A DNA stretch of 64,000 nt, from positions 327,660-391,659 of the forward strand of contig NZ_KQ033877.1 of assembly GCF_000967245.1 (NCBI RefSeq), given 5' to 3'. Shown here piece after piece: positions 18,819 to 28,328 of this stretch. Under the pieces are notes generated by a model, which worked only from the letters and a program-made list of their open reading frames with translations, ran no database searches and had not been told where the DNA came from. Within the stretch, counting starts at the first letter, position 1, and each line of letters starts with the position of its first letter. The stretch comes from Bombilactobacillus mellis. Lineage in GTDB: Bacteria; Bacillota; Bacilli; Lactobacillales; Lactobacillaceae. The position numbers were made by a program, and so were the translations under genes.

Positions 18819-20018
18819 CTAATTTTGTTCTTTTTTGGTAGTACCATAAACCCAGATTAAATTAATAAACTCTAACAAAGCCGTTGATAAAAAGACGGCG
18901 CTATAACCAAAACTGCCGGAAATCGTGGAGCCTAATAAAGGTCCAGCGCAATTACCAATATATTGGAAACTTTGATTATAACCAAAAATTCTGCCGGAAA
19001 CTTCATGAGGGCTGTCTTTAGCTAAAATTGTTTGGACTTGCGGCAATAAGGCAGCATCCGCAATACCCACAATAAATCGTAAAATAACTAGCTGCCAGAC
19101 TTGATTAACAGCCGCTTGCGGAATATAAACCAGTGTAGATAAAATTAATCCAGCTAATAAGACTTTTTTGGTACCAATGCGATCACCTAAATCACCAAAC
19201 TTGGAAGACAGTAAAGCCGCCGGAATACCAGGCATCGCGGTCACAATACCGCTGATCAAAGCTACTTGGCCTGAATTATGCATCAGCTGCTTGACATACA
19301 GGCTGATAATTGGATTGATGGAATTATTGGCTGTTTGAATAATAAGAGTGGTAACAAACATTCCAATCACTACTTGCGGATTACTTAATTTTTGCATAAC
19401 CTCCCGTAGAGAAGGGATTTTTCCTTTGGGAACTGGGGTGAATTTTTCCTGTACGAAAAAAAGACACAGAAAAAATGCTGCCAACAATAAACAACCGGTA
19501 ATCAAAAATGGAAGTCGATAGCCCCAAACTTGGGCCACAGCTCCTCCCACTAACGGTCCTAACAGAGAACCAGAAACGGTCCCGGTAGTTAAAGTACCCA
19601 AGGCTTTACCAACATGTTTATGCGGAGCTGAGGTGGCAATCAGAGTGTTGGAATTACTGATATAGCCGGCAAAAATGCCTTGTAATCCCCGCAAAAATAC
19701 TAATTGATAGACATTAGTGACTAAAGACATAGCTCCAATAACAATTCCCATGCCTAAGGATGCGCGTAAAATGATTAACTTGCGTCCTTTTCGATCGGCT
19801 AATTTACCCCAAAAAGGGGAAATAATGGCTGAGATAATAAAAGTTACGGATAAAGCTATTCCTGACCACATTGAGGTTTGTTGATTACTAAATTTTCCTA
19901 AAGTGTTGATATACAACGGTAAAAAAGGTGTTACCATACTAAATCCGATTCCAGCAATAAAATTACCGAAAGCCAGGACATACATGTTGCGACGCCAATA
20001 ATTATCTGTTGTTTGCAC
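18819..20018 (-). CDS. MFS drug-exporter-like transporter (DHA1 type, 12 TM)
   Basis: A 399-residue proton-coupled antiporter-like membrane protein. Hydrophobic segments recur in the 12-helix pattern, and the loop after helix 2 holds the MFS motif A GKLADRKGRKLI. A second copy of the motif occurs midway (SKFGDLGDRIGTKK). The N-terminus resembles multidrug exporters of the MdtG/PmrA kind. The start is GTG with GGTAAGTGG upstream. It is divergent from murF and convergent with rpmE2. Substrate cannot be told. Confidence 0.85.
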   Translation of the reverse strand: MQTTDNYWRRNMYVLAFGNFIAGIGFSMVTPFLPLYINTLGKFSNQQTSMWSGIALSVTFIISAIISPFWGKLADRKGRKLIILRASLGMGIVIGAMSLVTNVYQLVFLRGLQGIFAGYISNSNTLIATSAPHKHVGKALGTLTTGTVSGSLLGPLVGGAVAQVWGYRLPFLITGCLLLAAFFLCLFFVQEKFTPVPKGKIPSLREVMQKLSNPQVVIGMFVTTLIIQTANNSINPIISLYVKQLMHNSGQVALISGIVTAMPGIPAALLSSKFGDLGDRIGTKKVLLAGLILSTLVYIPQAAVNQVWQLVILRFIVGIADAALLPQVQTILAKDSPHEVSGRIFGYNQSFQYIGNCAGPLLGSTISGSFGYSAVFLSTALLEFINLIWVYGTTKKEQN

Positions 20019-20122
20019 TAATTGACCACTTACCTTTTTAAAGTATTAAAAAACATTATAGCACTATCATTACAAGTTTTTTTTTAGTATGCTGAAATAA
20101 AAGTATTTTTAGGAGTAATATT

Positions 20123-21481
20123 ATGCAGATGAAATTAACTGAAATTGCACACGCTTTGCACATTGAAATGCAAGGATTAACTGAAACGACTATTACTCAA
20201 GTAGTTTTTGATAGTCGCCAAGCACAGCCGGGATCCTTATTTGTACCGCTAGTTGCTGCGCGTGATGGGCATGACTTTGTCGCAGCTGCTTTTGAAAATG
20301 GTGCTAGTGCCACCCTCTGGCAGAAGGATCATCCTTTACCTGCTGGGGCGCATAATTATTTACCGGTTACCGATACGCTCGCAGCTTTACAGCAATTAAG
20401 TCATTATTATTTAAAAAAAATAAATCCACTGGTAGTAGCAATAACCGGAAGTAACGGCAAAACGACCACTAAAGATATGACTGCTGCTATTTTGGCAGAA
20501 AAATATCAAGTTGTTAAAACTCAAGCCAACCACAATAATGAAATTGGCGTTCCTATCACTATTTTATCGATGGAACAATCCACAGAGGTTTTAGTGGTCG
20601 AAATGGGAATGGATCATGCGGGAGAATTAGCGGCCCTGTCGTCTTTGGTGGATCCTGATATTGCGGTGATTACTATGATTGGTGAAGCCCATATTGAATT
20701 TTTTGGTACGCGGGCTAAAATTGCAGATGCCAAAATGGAAATCACTCAATTTTTAAAACCGACAGGAACCTTTATTTATAATGGTGATGAGCCGCTTTTG
20801 CGGCAACGAGCACAAAGTTTAACCCAAGAACAACTTACTTTTGGCCGGCAATCTTCTAATGATTTAAGGGCCAGCCAGATTGTGCCTACTAAAGAACAAA
20901 CTACTTTTATGACTAATAAATGGCCACAGCAGCAATTTTTGATTCCGATGTTAGGTGATTACAATGTGGATAATGCTTTGGCAGCTCTTTCAGTGGGAGC
21001 TCGTTTAGGAGTCGAATTGCCAAAAATGCAGCAGGCTTTGGCCCACTTTCAACCTACTAAAAATCGCACTCAGTGGCTTAAAGCTGCTAATGGAGCACAA
21101 ATTTTGAGTGATGTTTATAATGCTAATCCGACTGCCATGATTGATGTTATTAAAAACTTTAGTCGTGTACCAGCTGCTGGGCGCCGTTTGTTAGTATTAG
21201 GAGATATGTTGGAACTAGGTGAGCAGGCGGCCGATATGCATGCCCAAGTTGCTCAAGCCATTAATCCTGATCAGATTGCTGCAGTCTATCTTTATGGTGA
21301 TTTAATGAAATCTTTGCAGGTGGCTTTAAAACAGAGCTTACCGGTTTATTATTATCAATTAGGCCAAATGGACTTGTTGATTGCCGCCTTAAAAAAAGAC
21401 CTAAAAGCTGACGATATGGTGCTATTAAAAGCCAGCAATGGGTTACATTTAGATCAAGTTTTGGCTGCACTTTTGCCATAA
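20123..21481 (+). CDS. murF: UDP-MurNAc-tripeptide D-alanyl-D-alanine ligase
   Basis: Adds D-Ala-D-Ala to the UDP-MurNAc-tripeptide, the last cytoplasmic step of peptidoglycan precursor synthesis. The N-terminal domain contains FDSRQAQPGSLFVPL; the ATP-binding P-loop is ITGSNGKTTTKDM near residues 111-123; NHNNEIGVP and the C-terminal DVYNANPTAM follow the Mur ligase pattern. 452 residues is normal. AGGAG lies upstream of the ATG. alr, which supplies D-Ala, is 5 kb downstream. Confidence 0.97.
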   Translation: MQMKLTEIAHALHIEMQGLTETTITQVVFDSRQAQPGSLFVPLVAARDGHDFVAAAFENGASATLWQKDHPLPAGAHNYLPVTDTLAALQQLSHYYLKKINPLVVAITGSNGKTTTKDMTAAILAEKYQVVKTQANHNNEIGVPITILSMEQSTEVLVVEMGMDHAGELAALSSLVDPDIAVITMIGEAHIEFFGTRAKIADAKMEITQFLKPTGTFIYNGDEPLLRQRAQSLTQEQLTFGRQSSNDLRASQIVPTKEQTTFMTNKWPQQQFLIPMLGDYNVDNALAALSVGARLGVELPKMQQALAHFQPTKNRTQWLKAANGAQILSDVYNANPTAMIDVIKNFSRVPAAGRRLLVLGDMLELGEQAADMHAQVAQAINPDQIAAVYLYGDLMKSLQVALKQSLPVYYYQLGQMDLLIAALKKDLKADDMVLLKASNGLHLDQVLAALLP

Positions 21482-21614
21482 ACCAAGTTGATTTCTCTTT
21501 TAAATTTTTAACTTACTTTATTTATAGAAATATTTTTAATTAAATCGCAATTAGGCATGAAAAATAGTCTGCTAAGGTTTAAGATAAGGGAGAAATTTAA
21601 AGGAGATGTCAACT

Positions 21615-24395
21615 TTGGCTAATGTACAACAGACACGAGCTTTGGCTCAGCAACCTATTACTCAAGTTTTAGCAAAGATGCAAACTTCCCAGAAAGGTCT
21701 GAGTAGCAGTGACGCGCAAAAACGTTTGGCGAAATACGGGCCTAACAAAATTAGTAAAAATGCCAAAAAATCACAACTCAAAGTTTTTTTGAAAAATTTT
21801 ACGAGTTTAATGGCTATTTTATTGTGGGTCGGCGGTGTAATCGCTATCATTGCTGGGATGCCGGAATTGGGAATTGCCATTTGGGCGGTCAATGTCATTA
21901 ATGGAATATTTTCTTATTGGCAGGAACATACAGCACAAAAAGCAACTGATTCTTTAATGAAAATGCTGCCCTCATACGTGCGGGTATATCGTGATCAAAA
22001 ATTAGTCCAAATTAATGTTGAAAATTTAGTGCCTGGTGATGTTTTTGTTTTACAAGCGGGTGATGCTATTTCAGCGGATGCGATGCTGCTGGAAGCCAAT
22101 TCGCTCCAAGTAGATCAATCGGCTTTAACTGGTGAATCGGTCCCGGAAAGTAAGCAAGTCCAATATGCCCCGGGAGAAGGAGAATTTGCGGAAGCTAATT
22201 TGCTGTATGCTGGAACCAGTGTCGGTGCTGGAACTGGGGTGGCGGTTGCTTTAGCTACCGGCATGGATACTGAATTTGGAAAAATTGCTTCTTTAACCCA
22301 AACTCAAGAACAAGCTGATAGTCCACTGACCCAAGAACTCAATCAATTGACCCGCCAATTATCAATTTTGGCGATTATTATCGGTCTCGCCTTTTTTCTC
22401 TTAGCTGTCTCGGTAGTTCATTATCCTTGGGCAAAAGCATTTATTTTTGCTTTAGGAATGATCGTGGCCTTCATTCCGGAAGGCTTATTGCCCACAGTTA
22501 CGCTTTCTCTAGCTCAAGGAGTAACGCGGATGGCTAAAAAACATGCCTTAGTTAAAGAATTGAATTCAGTGGAGACTTTGGGTGAAACTACCGTTATTTG
22601 TTCAGACAAAACGGGAACTTTGACCCAAAATCAAATGACTGTCAATCATATTTGGCTGCCTTTTCGCGAATTTTTAGTGACCGGTAAGGGTTATCTGGCT
22701 AATGGTGATATTAAATTTCGGGGACATCCGGTAGAATTAAAACAACAACCGGAACTGCAACGTTTTCTGGAAGTTGCAACTTTGGATAATGATACCAGGA
22801 TTGAACCACCGCAAAAAGAAGGAGAAAAGCCTAAATTACTCGGAACTCCAACTGAAGCAGCCATGATTGTAATGGCCCAAAAAGCGGGAGTATTGGCAGA
22901 TAATGTGGAAAAACAGTATCCCCGCCTGAAAGAATTAACCTTTGATTCGGAACGTAAGCGGATGAGTACAATTAATCGTTTGCCTGATGGTTCTGTGCGA
23001 ATTTGTGTCAAAGGTTCTTTAGGTGATACTTTAAATTGTTGTAGTCAAATTATGGATCATGACGGGATACGTTCAATAACTGCGCAGGATCTTCAACGGG
23101 CGCAAAAAGCAGAAAGTGACTATGCCAAAGCCGGGTTGCGTACTCTAGCAGTAGCCTATCGGGACGTAGCGGCCCAAGATGTGCCGACTGATTTAAGCAG
23201 TTGGGATATTTCAGCAGTGGAACAGAATTTAATTTTATTAGGACAAGCAGCGATGGCTGATCCGGCACGCCCAGAGATTTTTGCCGCGGTGAAGAAATGC
23301 CATGATGCTAATATTCGAATTATTATGGTTACTGGAGATAGTCCGGTTGTCGCCAGAAGTATTGCTGCACAAATTAAGATTGTTTCTAATCCCAATGTCC
23401 GGGTAATTACTGGGACCCAGTTAAAAACAATGAGTACACAAGATTTAAAGGCAGCCTTTAAAGAAGAACTTATTTTTGCCCGAGTGGCACCGGAGCAGAA
23501 ATATAAAATAGTCTCTACTTTACAGGACATGGGAGAAATTGTGGCATCTACTGGTGACGGTGTTAATGATGCGCCTGCCTTAAAGAAGGCTAATATTGGT
23601 GTGGCAATGGGAGTAACCGGCACTGATGTAGCTAAAGATGCAGCTGATATGATTTTAACTGACGATAATTTTGCCTCTATTGTAGCCGCGATCGAAGAAG
23701 GCCGAACAGTTTATAATAATATTCAAAAATTTCTGACCTATATTTTGAATTCTAATGTAGCAGAAGCGATCCCTTCGGTGCTCTTTTTACTAAGTAAAGG
23801 GGCAATACCACTGCCTTTAACGGTAATGCAGATTTTAACCATTGATTTAGGGACAGATATGCTGCCGGCCTTGGGATTAGGTGCTGAAAGTGCAGAACCG
23901 GGGATTATGAAACTGCCGCCGCGTTCACGTCAGGCTCATTTATTAACTAAAAATGTTCTCTGGCGCGCTTTTGGCTGGTATGGTCTAATTGGGTCAGTTG
24001 TTTCCACGGCCGGTTATTTCTTTGTTAATCATACCTTTGGTTGGCCACAGGTACCTTTAGCAGCCAGTGGTGAACCTTATATTGAAGCAACTACTATGAC
24101 TTTGGCAGCGGTGGTCTTTTGTCAAATGGCTAATGTTTTAAATTGCCGTACACAGAATGCTTCAGTTTGGAATTTAGGTGTCTTTAGTAATCATAAAATT
24201 AATATTGGTATTTTTGCCGAATTTTTGATTTTAATTGTTTTAATGTATGTTCCGCTGCTACAAAATGTTTTTCAAACGGGTCCTTTAAATGCTGAAGAAT
24301 GGCTCTTTTTAATTTGTATTCCAATTCCAGTCTTCTTTTTGGAAGAGTTCAGAAAGAAATTGGTACGCCATTATAAATCGGCCACTTCTCTCTAA
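21615..24395 (+). CDS. P-type cation ATPase resembling Na,K-ATPases (type IIC-like)
   Basis: An ion pump of about 926 residues with the order N-terminal cation domain, TM1-2, actuator loop (LTGESVPESK), TM3-4, phosphorylation site CSDKTGTLTQN (Asp331), nucleotide domain, MVTGDSP, TGDGVNDAPAL hinge and TM5-10. TM4 has IPEGLL, TM5 NSNVAE and TM6 IDLGTDM, matching the K+ ligand positions of animal Na,K-ATPase (Glu327, Ser775/Asn776/Glu779, Asp804/Asp808) rather than Ca pumps. ATG 21606 directly abuts AGGAG; TTG 21615 is preferred on spacing. The transported ions are an inference. Confidence 0.88.
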   Translation: MANVQQTRALAQQPITQVLAKMQTSQKGLSSSDAQKRLAKYGPNKISKNAKKSQLKVFLKNFTSLMAILLWVGGVIAIIAGMPELGIAIWAVNVINGIFSYWQEHTAQKATDSLMKMLPSYVRVYRDQKLVQINVENLVPGDVFVLQAGDAISADAMLLEANSLQVDQSALTGESVPESKQVQYAPGEGEFAEANLLYAGTSVGAGTGVAVALATGMDTEFGKIASLTQTQEQADSPLTQELNQLTRQLSILAIIIGLAFFLLAVSVVHYPWAKAFIFALGMIVAFIPEGLLPTVTLSLAQGVTRMAKKHALVKELNSVETLGETTVICSDKTGTLTQNQMTVNHIWLPFREFLVTGKGYLANGDIKFRGHPVELKQQPELQRFLEVATLDNDTRIEPPQKEGEKPKLLGTPTEAAMIVMAQKAGVLADNVEKQYPRLKELTFDSERKRMSTINRLPDGSVRICVKGSLGDTLNCCSQIMDHDGIRSITAQDLQRAQKAESDYAKAGLRTLAVAYRDVAAQDVPTDLSSWDISAVEQNLILLGQAAMADPARPEIFAAVKKCHDANIRIIMVTGDSPVVARSIAAQIKIVSNPNVRVITGTQLKTMSTQDLKAAFKEELIFARVAPEQKYKIVSTLQDMGEIVASTGDGVNDAPALKKANIGVAMGVTGTDVAKDAADMILTDDNFASIVAAIEEGRTVYNNIQKFLTYILNSNVAEAIPSVLFLLSKGAIPLPLTVMQILTIDLGTDMLPALGLGAESAEPGIMKLPPRSRQAHLLTKNVLWRAFGWYGLIGSVVSTAGYFFVNHTFGWPQVPLAASGEPYIEATTMTLAAVVFCQMANVLNCRTQNASVWNLGVFSNHKINIGIFAEFLILIVLMYVPLLQNVFQTGPLNAEEWLFLICIPIPVFFLEEFRKKLVRHYKSATSL

Positions 24396-24514
24396 AAATA
24401 ATATTTTTTACTTTATCTTGGCTTTAAAAAATGTTAAAGTTATTAACTGGTGAAAGTTTCTGAAAAAATATAAGTGAATTACAAGACGGTTAGAGTTTCA
24501 AGGATGAACACCGG

Positions 24515-24537
24515 TTTTGTGATAAACTTTCACAAAA
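24515..24537 (+). promoter_or_regulatory. Hairpin in the cshA 5' leader, next to the ribosome-binding site
   Basis: Perfect inverted repeat TTTTGTGA / TCACAAAA with a 7-nt loop, ending 3 bases before AGGAGG (24541-24546). A probable promoter (TTGGCT 24418, 17 bp, TATTAA 24441) gives a leader of about 100 nt. Confidence 0.45.
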
Positions 24538-24552
24538 TCTAGGAGGATATTT

Positions 24553-26037
24553 TTGAAATTTAATGAACTTAATTTAGATGACAGCCTACTCTCAGCTATT
24601 GCTGAAGCCGGCTTTAATGAAGCTACTCCCATTCAAGCACAGACAATTCCATTAGTACTTTCCGGAGTTGATGTTATTGGTCAAGCGCAAACTGGAACGG
24701 GTAAAACAGCTTCTTTTGGACTACCAATTCTGCAGGAAATAGATGTACAAAATCCGCACATTCAAGCGTTAATTATTTCTCCCACCCGCGAACTGGCGGT
24801 TCAAACTCAAGAAGAATTACAGCGTTTAGGCAAATATCGCCATGCCAAGGTGATCGCCGTGTATGGAGGTTCTGATATTCGCCGGCAGATTAAGCAACTA
24901 CGGGAACACCCGCAAGTAGTTGTAGGAACACCGGGCCGCTTATTAGATCATTTAAAGCGCCACACTTTGAAATTGGAAGCAGTGCAACGGGTAGTTTTAG
25001 ATGAAGCTGATGAAATGTTAGATATGGGCTTTGTCGAAGATATTGAAAATATTTTGGAAAATGTCCCTTCACAACATCAAACTTTACTTTATTCTGCTAC
25101 CATGCCCAAACCAATTATGAGAATTGCCGAAAAGTTTATGCAACAGCCACAGATTGTTAAAATTAAATCTAAAGAATTAACGGCTGATAAGATTGAGCAG
25201 TATATGGTTCGTTCTAAAGAATATGAAAAATTTAATATTATGACACGGCTGTTTGATGTGCAAAAGCCGGAGTTGGCCTTAATCTTTGGAAGGACTAAAA
25301 GACGAGTTGATGAATTAACACGGGGTTTAAAAGCTCGCGGATATAATGCTGAAGGCATCCATGGAGACTTATCTCAGCAAAAGCGGATGAGTGTTTTACG
25401 TCAATTTAAAGCAGAAAAGCTCAACTATTTAGTTGCTACCGATGTGGCTGCGCGCGGATTAGATATTTCGGGTGTGAGTCATGTTTATAATTATGATATT
25501 CCTCAAGATCCTGATAGTTATGTGCATCGAATTGGCCGAACAGGAAGAGCTGGCCGTTCGGGAGTTTCTGTAACTTTTGTAGCTCCTAACGAAATGAGCT
25601 ACTTGCGTTCGATTGAACAATTAACTAATGTGCGGATGTTGCCGTTAAAACCTCCGACTGATGCGGAAGCTTTAGCGGGACAAATTGATACTGCTAAGCT
25701 GGAAATAACTCGGCAAGTAGAAAATGATAAATTAGATAAATTTGCGAATGCGGCTCAGGAGCTGTTGGATGAATATGATCCTTTAACCTTAGCGCAGTTA
25801 TTGTTGAAGAATCTGAGCAAAGATCCGGAAGCTATCCCGGTAAAGATTACACCTGAACGCCCGTTACCTAGTCGCCGTTCACATGATAACCGCAGCGGCA
25901 ATCGCTATCGTAGTCGGCGTTCCGGCCATCGAGACTATCATTTTGAAAATCGTCGGGGACGCTCTCGGCACGATCAAAATCATTTTAATCATCGACAAAA
26001 TAAGCGTCACAGTTATAATATTCGTACTCAAGGTTAA
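24553..26037 (+). CDS. cshA: DEAD-box RNA helicase CshA
   Basis: ATP-dependent RNA helicase linked to cold adaptation, ribosome assembly and the RNA degradosome. RecA1 domain: Q motif EATPIQAQTIP, Walker A AQTGTGKT, PTRELAVQ, DEAD in LDEADEMLDMGF, SAT in YSATMP. RecA2 domain: HGDLSQ, VATDVAARGLD, HRIGRTGRAG. A basic Arg/His/Asn-rich disordered tail (from about residue 435) fits RNA binding. 494 residues. Start is TTG, well placed behind AGGAGG. The leader hairpin suggests post-transcriptional control. Confidence 0.96.
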   Translation: MKFNELNLDDSLLSAIAEAGFNEATPIQAQTIPLVLSGVDVIGQAQTGTGKTASFGLPILQEIDVQNPHIQALIISPTRELAVQTQEELQRLGKYRHAKVIAVYGGSDIRRQIKQLREHPQVVVGTPGRLLDHLKRHTLKLEAVQRVVLDEADEMLDMGFVEDIENILENVPSQHQTLLYSATMPKPIMRIAEKFMQQPQIVKIKSKELTADKIEQYMVRSKEYEKFNIMTRLFDVQKPELALIFGRTKRRVDELTRGLKARGYNAEGIHGDLSQQKRMSVLRQFKAEKLNYLVATDVAARGLDISGVSHVYNYDIPQDPDSYVHRIGRTGRAGRSGVSVTFVAPNEMSYLRSIEQLTNVRMLPLKPPTDAEALAGQIDTAKLEITRQVENDKLDKFANAAQELLDEYDPLTLAQLLLKNLSKDPEAIPVKITPERPLPSRRSHDNRSGNRYRSRRSGHRDYHFENRRGRSRHDQNHFNHRQNKRHSYNIRTQG

Positions 26038-26105
26038 AGTGATAATATGGATTAACGTAGTTGAATTTGTCAGATTTCAACGGCGTTTTTGTTTGAGGTA
26101 AGAAG

Positions 26106-26465
26106 ATGATTCAAGGAATAGGAATCGACATTACCGAAATTGCCCGTGTTTGGCGAGCTAGTCAACAAACTGCCGGTTTTGTTACCCGGATTTTAACTCC
26201 CGCGGAATTGGCAATTTATCGTCAATATACTGCTAGAAGGCGACAAGAATTTTTAGCGGGGCGTTTTTCTGCCAAAGAATCTTTTAGTAAGGCTTGGGGA
26301 ACAGGGATTGGCGCGATCAGTTTTCAGGATTTGTCAATTTTAAATGATCAGCGTGGTCGGCCCTATGTTGAACAACAAATTTACCCAGGTAAAGTCTGGA
26401 TTTCGATTTCTCATACTGTTGATTATGTATTTACTGAGGTTATTTTAGAGAAAAGAGTAAATTAG
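26106..26465 (+). CDS. acpS: Holo-[acyl-carrier-protein] synthase
   Basis: Transfers 4'-phosphopantetheine from CoA to acyl carrier protein. IQGIGIDITEIARV at residues 2-15 supplies the metal-binding Asp, and GRFSAKESFSKAWGTGIG the second conserved motif; SISHTVDYVF closes the protein. 119 residues is normal. GAGGTAAGA precedes the ATG. The stop is 2 bases before alr: acpS-alr-mazEF is a common Bacilli order. Confidence 0.96.
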   Translation: MIQGIGIDITEIARVWRASQQTAGFVTRILTPAELAIYRQYTARRRQEFLAGRFSAKESFSKAWGTGIGAISFQDLSILNDQRGRPYVEQQIYPGKVWISISHTVDYVFTEVILEKRVN

Positions 26466-26467
26466 CT

Positions 26468-27574
26468 ATGAAACCAGCAATTCACCGATCTACGCAAATA
26501 ATAGTTGACCGTCAGGCCCTAAGAAATAATTTTCAGCACGAAAAACAGTTACTAAATCCGCAAACTAACATTTTTGCGGTAGTAAAAGCTAATGCCTATG
26601 GGCATGGTGCTGTAGTAGTAGCCACAACCTTAAGTCAAATGGGCGTGGATGGATTTTGCGTCGCTACCTTGGATGAAGCCTTGGAGTTGCGACAGGCAGG
26701 CTTACAGGAGCCCATTTTAGTTTTAGGAATAACGCCAGTACAACAAGCAAAAATAGCTGCTCAAGCTGATATTTCGCTAACTGTTGCTACTTTAAAATGG
26801 CTTGAGGATGCAGCTGCTGTTTTGGAACAACCGCTGAAGGTTCATCTGGCCTTAGATACTGGTATGGGACGAATTGGTTTGACAAAAAAAGCGGAAGTAC
26901 TTCAAGCTTGTGATTTTATCCAGCAACATTCCAAATTGCTTCCTGAAGGAATTTTTACGCACTTTGCTACTGCTGATGAGGTGGACACGCAATACTTCCA
27001 GTTTCAGGTAGAAAATTTTCAGCACTTGACTGCTGATTTACCTGTGAAATTTAAATATATTCATTGTGCTAATTCGGCTACTTCTTTATGGCATTTAGAT
27101 TGTCAATGTAATATGATTCGTTTAGGAATTGCACTGTATGGTCTTAATCCTTCCGGAAAAGCCATTGAGCCGCCTTACAAATTGCAGCCTGCTTTATCTT
27201 TGCAAACAGAAATTGTGCATATTAAGCAAGTTGCACCCGGACAAAAAATAAGTTACGGAGCTACTTATACGGCAGCGCAATCAGAAATTATTGCTACTTT
27301 ACCTTTGGGCTATGCAGATGGTTGGCTGCGACGGATGGGCGGCAGTTATGTTTCTGTAGCTGGCGAGCTTTGTCCGATTGTCGGGCGGGTTTGTATGGAT
27401 CAGATGATGATTAAAGTACCTAAGTTTTATCCTTTGGGAACAAAAGTTACTTTAATTGGTGCCGATCAAAAAATAAATCTGAGCGCTGAAACAGCAGCAG
27501 AATATGCTCATACTATTAACTATGAAATCCTTTGCAATTTATCTGATCGAATTCCCCGAAAATACGTGAATTAA
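26468..27574 (+). CDS. alr: Alanine racemase
   Basis: PLP enzyme interconverting L- and D-alanine for cell-wall synthesis. The PLP lysine is in VVKANAYGHGA (about residues 38-48); the C-terminal catalytic Tyr is in ISYGATYTA, and RVCMDQMMI holds the second-site residues. 368 residues is normal. The ribosome-binding site is weak (AGAGTAAA), so translation probably depends on coupling to acpS. Confidence 0.97.
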   Translation: MKPAIHRSTQIIVDRQALRNNFQHEKQLLNPQTNIFAVVKANAYGHGAVVVATTLSQMGVDGFCVATLDEALELRQAGLQEPILVLGITPVQQAKIAAQADISLTVATLKWLEDAAAVLEQPLKVHLALDTGMGRIGLTKKAEVLQACDFIQQHSKLLPEGIFTHFATADEVDTQYFQFQVENFQHLTADLPVKFKYIHCANSATSLWHLDCQCNMIRLGIALYGLNPSGKAIEPPYKLQPALSLQTEIVHIKQVAPGQKISYGATYTAAQSEIIATLPLGYADGWLRRMGGSYVSVAGELCPIVGRVCMDQMMIKVPKFYPLGTKVTLIGADQKINLSAETAAEYAHTINYEILCNLSDRIPRKYVN

Positions 27575-27585
27575 CTCCTCTTTGA

Positions 27586-27594
27586 TGTTATATT
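27586..27594 (+). promoter_or_regulatory. Extended -10 element before the toxin-antitoxin pair
   Basis: TGTTATATT, a TGn-type extended -10, lies in the alr-antitoxin gap and could drive mazEF independently of alr. No clear -35. Confidence 0.4.
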
Positions 27595-27626
27595 AGTGGT
27601 GAGACTACCAGGAGGAGGTATTAGCC

Positions 27627-27890
27627 ATGGCCGAAGTTCAAAAAGATGTTTCAGTTCGACTAGACGCTGACGTTTTAGATCGGTTACAGAAGTATAGTGA
27701 TGAGAATGCTTGTGATGTTAATTGGGTGATTGATGTGGCTCTGTTAAATTTTTTTCAGAGTGAAAGTAGTTTTGCAGCTCAATTAATCCATGGTTATTTA
27801 TATATGGCAGATATTAACGAAGAAATGTGCGACGCTTTTTCAATTTGTGAACAGGAGGCTGACAAAAAAAGCTGTGGTTACTTTAATTAA
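27627..27890 (+). CDS. Ribbon-helix-helix-type antitoxin (MazE/EndoAI-like)
   Basis: An 87-residue acidic protein. The N-terminus [20 protein letters not shown] fits a ribbon-helix-helix DNA-binding fold, as in EndoAI of Bacillus, and the C-terminal part would wrap the toxin. It has several Cys (residues 29, 68, 74, 83), unusual for this type. A strong AGGAGG lies before ATG 27627. Its end overlaps the toxin start. The assignment rests on fold pattern and position before mazF. Confidence 0.7.
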   Translation: MAEVQKDVSVRLDADVLDRLQKYSDENACDVNWVIDVALLNFFQSESSFAAQLIHGYLYMADINEEMCDAFSICEQEADKKSCGYFN

Positions 27891-28218
27891 ACGCGGCGAT
27901 GTATTCTATGCTGATTTATCACCTGTAGTGGGGTCTGAGCAAGGCGGTATGCGTCCCGTATTAGTCATTCAAAATAATATTGGTAACAAATATAGTCCAA
28001 CAACAATTGTTGCTGCTATCACTGGACGTATTCAAAAACCGAAGATGCCGACACATGTAGGAATCACTACTGCTGATGGTTTTAGCAAGGATTCTGTTAT
28101 TTTAACAGAACAAATTCGTACAATTGATAAACAGCGTTTAAAAGAAAAGGTTACTACATTATCAGCGGAAAAAATGGCGGCTGTTGATAAAGCCTTAAAA
28201 GTCAGTATTCATTTATAA
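27874..28218 (+). CDS. mazF: MazF/NdoA-type endoribonuclease toxin
   Basis: Sequence-specific mRNA interferase of the PemK/MazF fold. [21 protein letters not shown] with [11 protein letters not shown] is the family signature; [10 protein letters not shown] and PTHVGIT follow. The frame is open from 27790, but GTG 27874 gives the usual N-terminus (MVTLIKRGD, 115 residues). AGGAGG lies at 27853-27858, 15 bases away, which is long; a CTG at 27859 is too close. The 17-base overlap with the antitoxin implies coupled translation. Position after alr matches Bacillus ndoA. Confidence 0.93.
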   Translation: MVTLIKRGDVFYADLSPVVGSEQGGMRPVLVIQNNIGNKYSPTTIVAAITGRIQKPKMPTHVGITTADGFSKDSVILTEQIRTIDKQRLKEKVTTLSAEKMAAVDKALKVSIHL

Positions 28219-28282
28219 TGAGTACTGCTTTTGTGAGTTATTGGTGTTCATAAATATTAAAAAATAAAGCGGATAATTATAA

Positions 28283-28326
28283 AAAAAATCGAGGTAGCTT
28301 GTAATTGGCTACCTCGATTTTAGTAT
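28283..28326. terminator. Bidirectional terminator between mazF and the CBS gene
   Basis: A perfect 14-bp stem (AAAATCGAGGTAGC and complement) with a 9-nt loop, A run before and T run after, between convergent genes. Confidence 0.9.
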
Positions 28327-28328
28327 TT

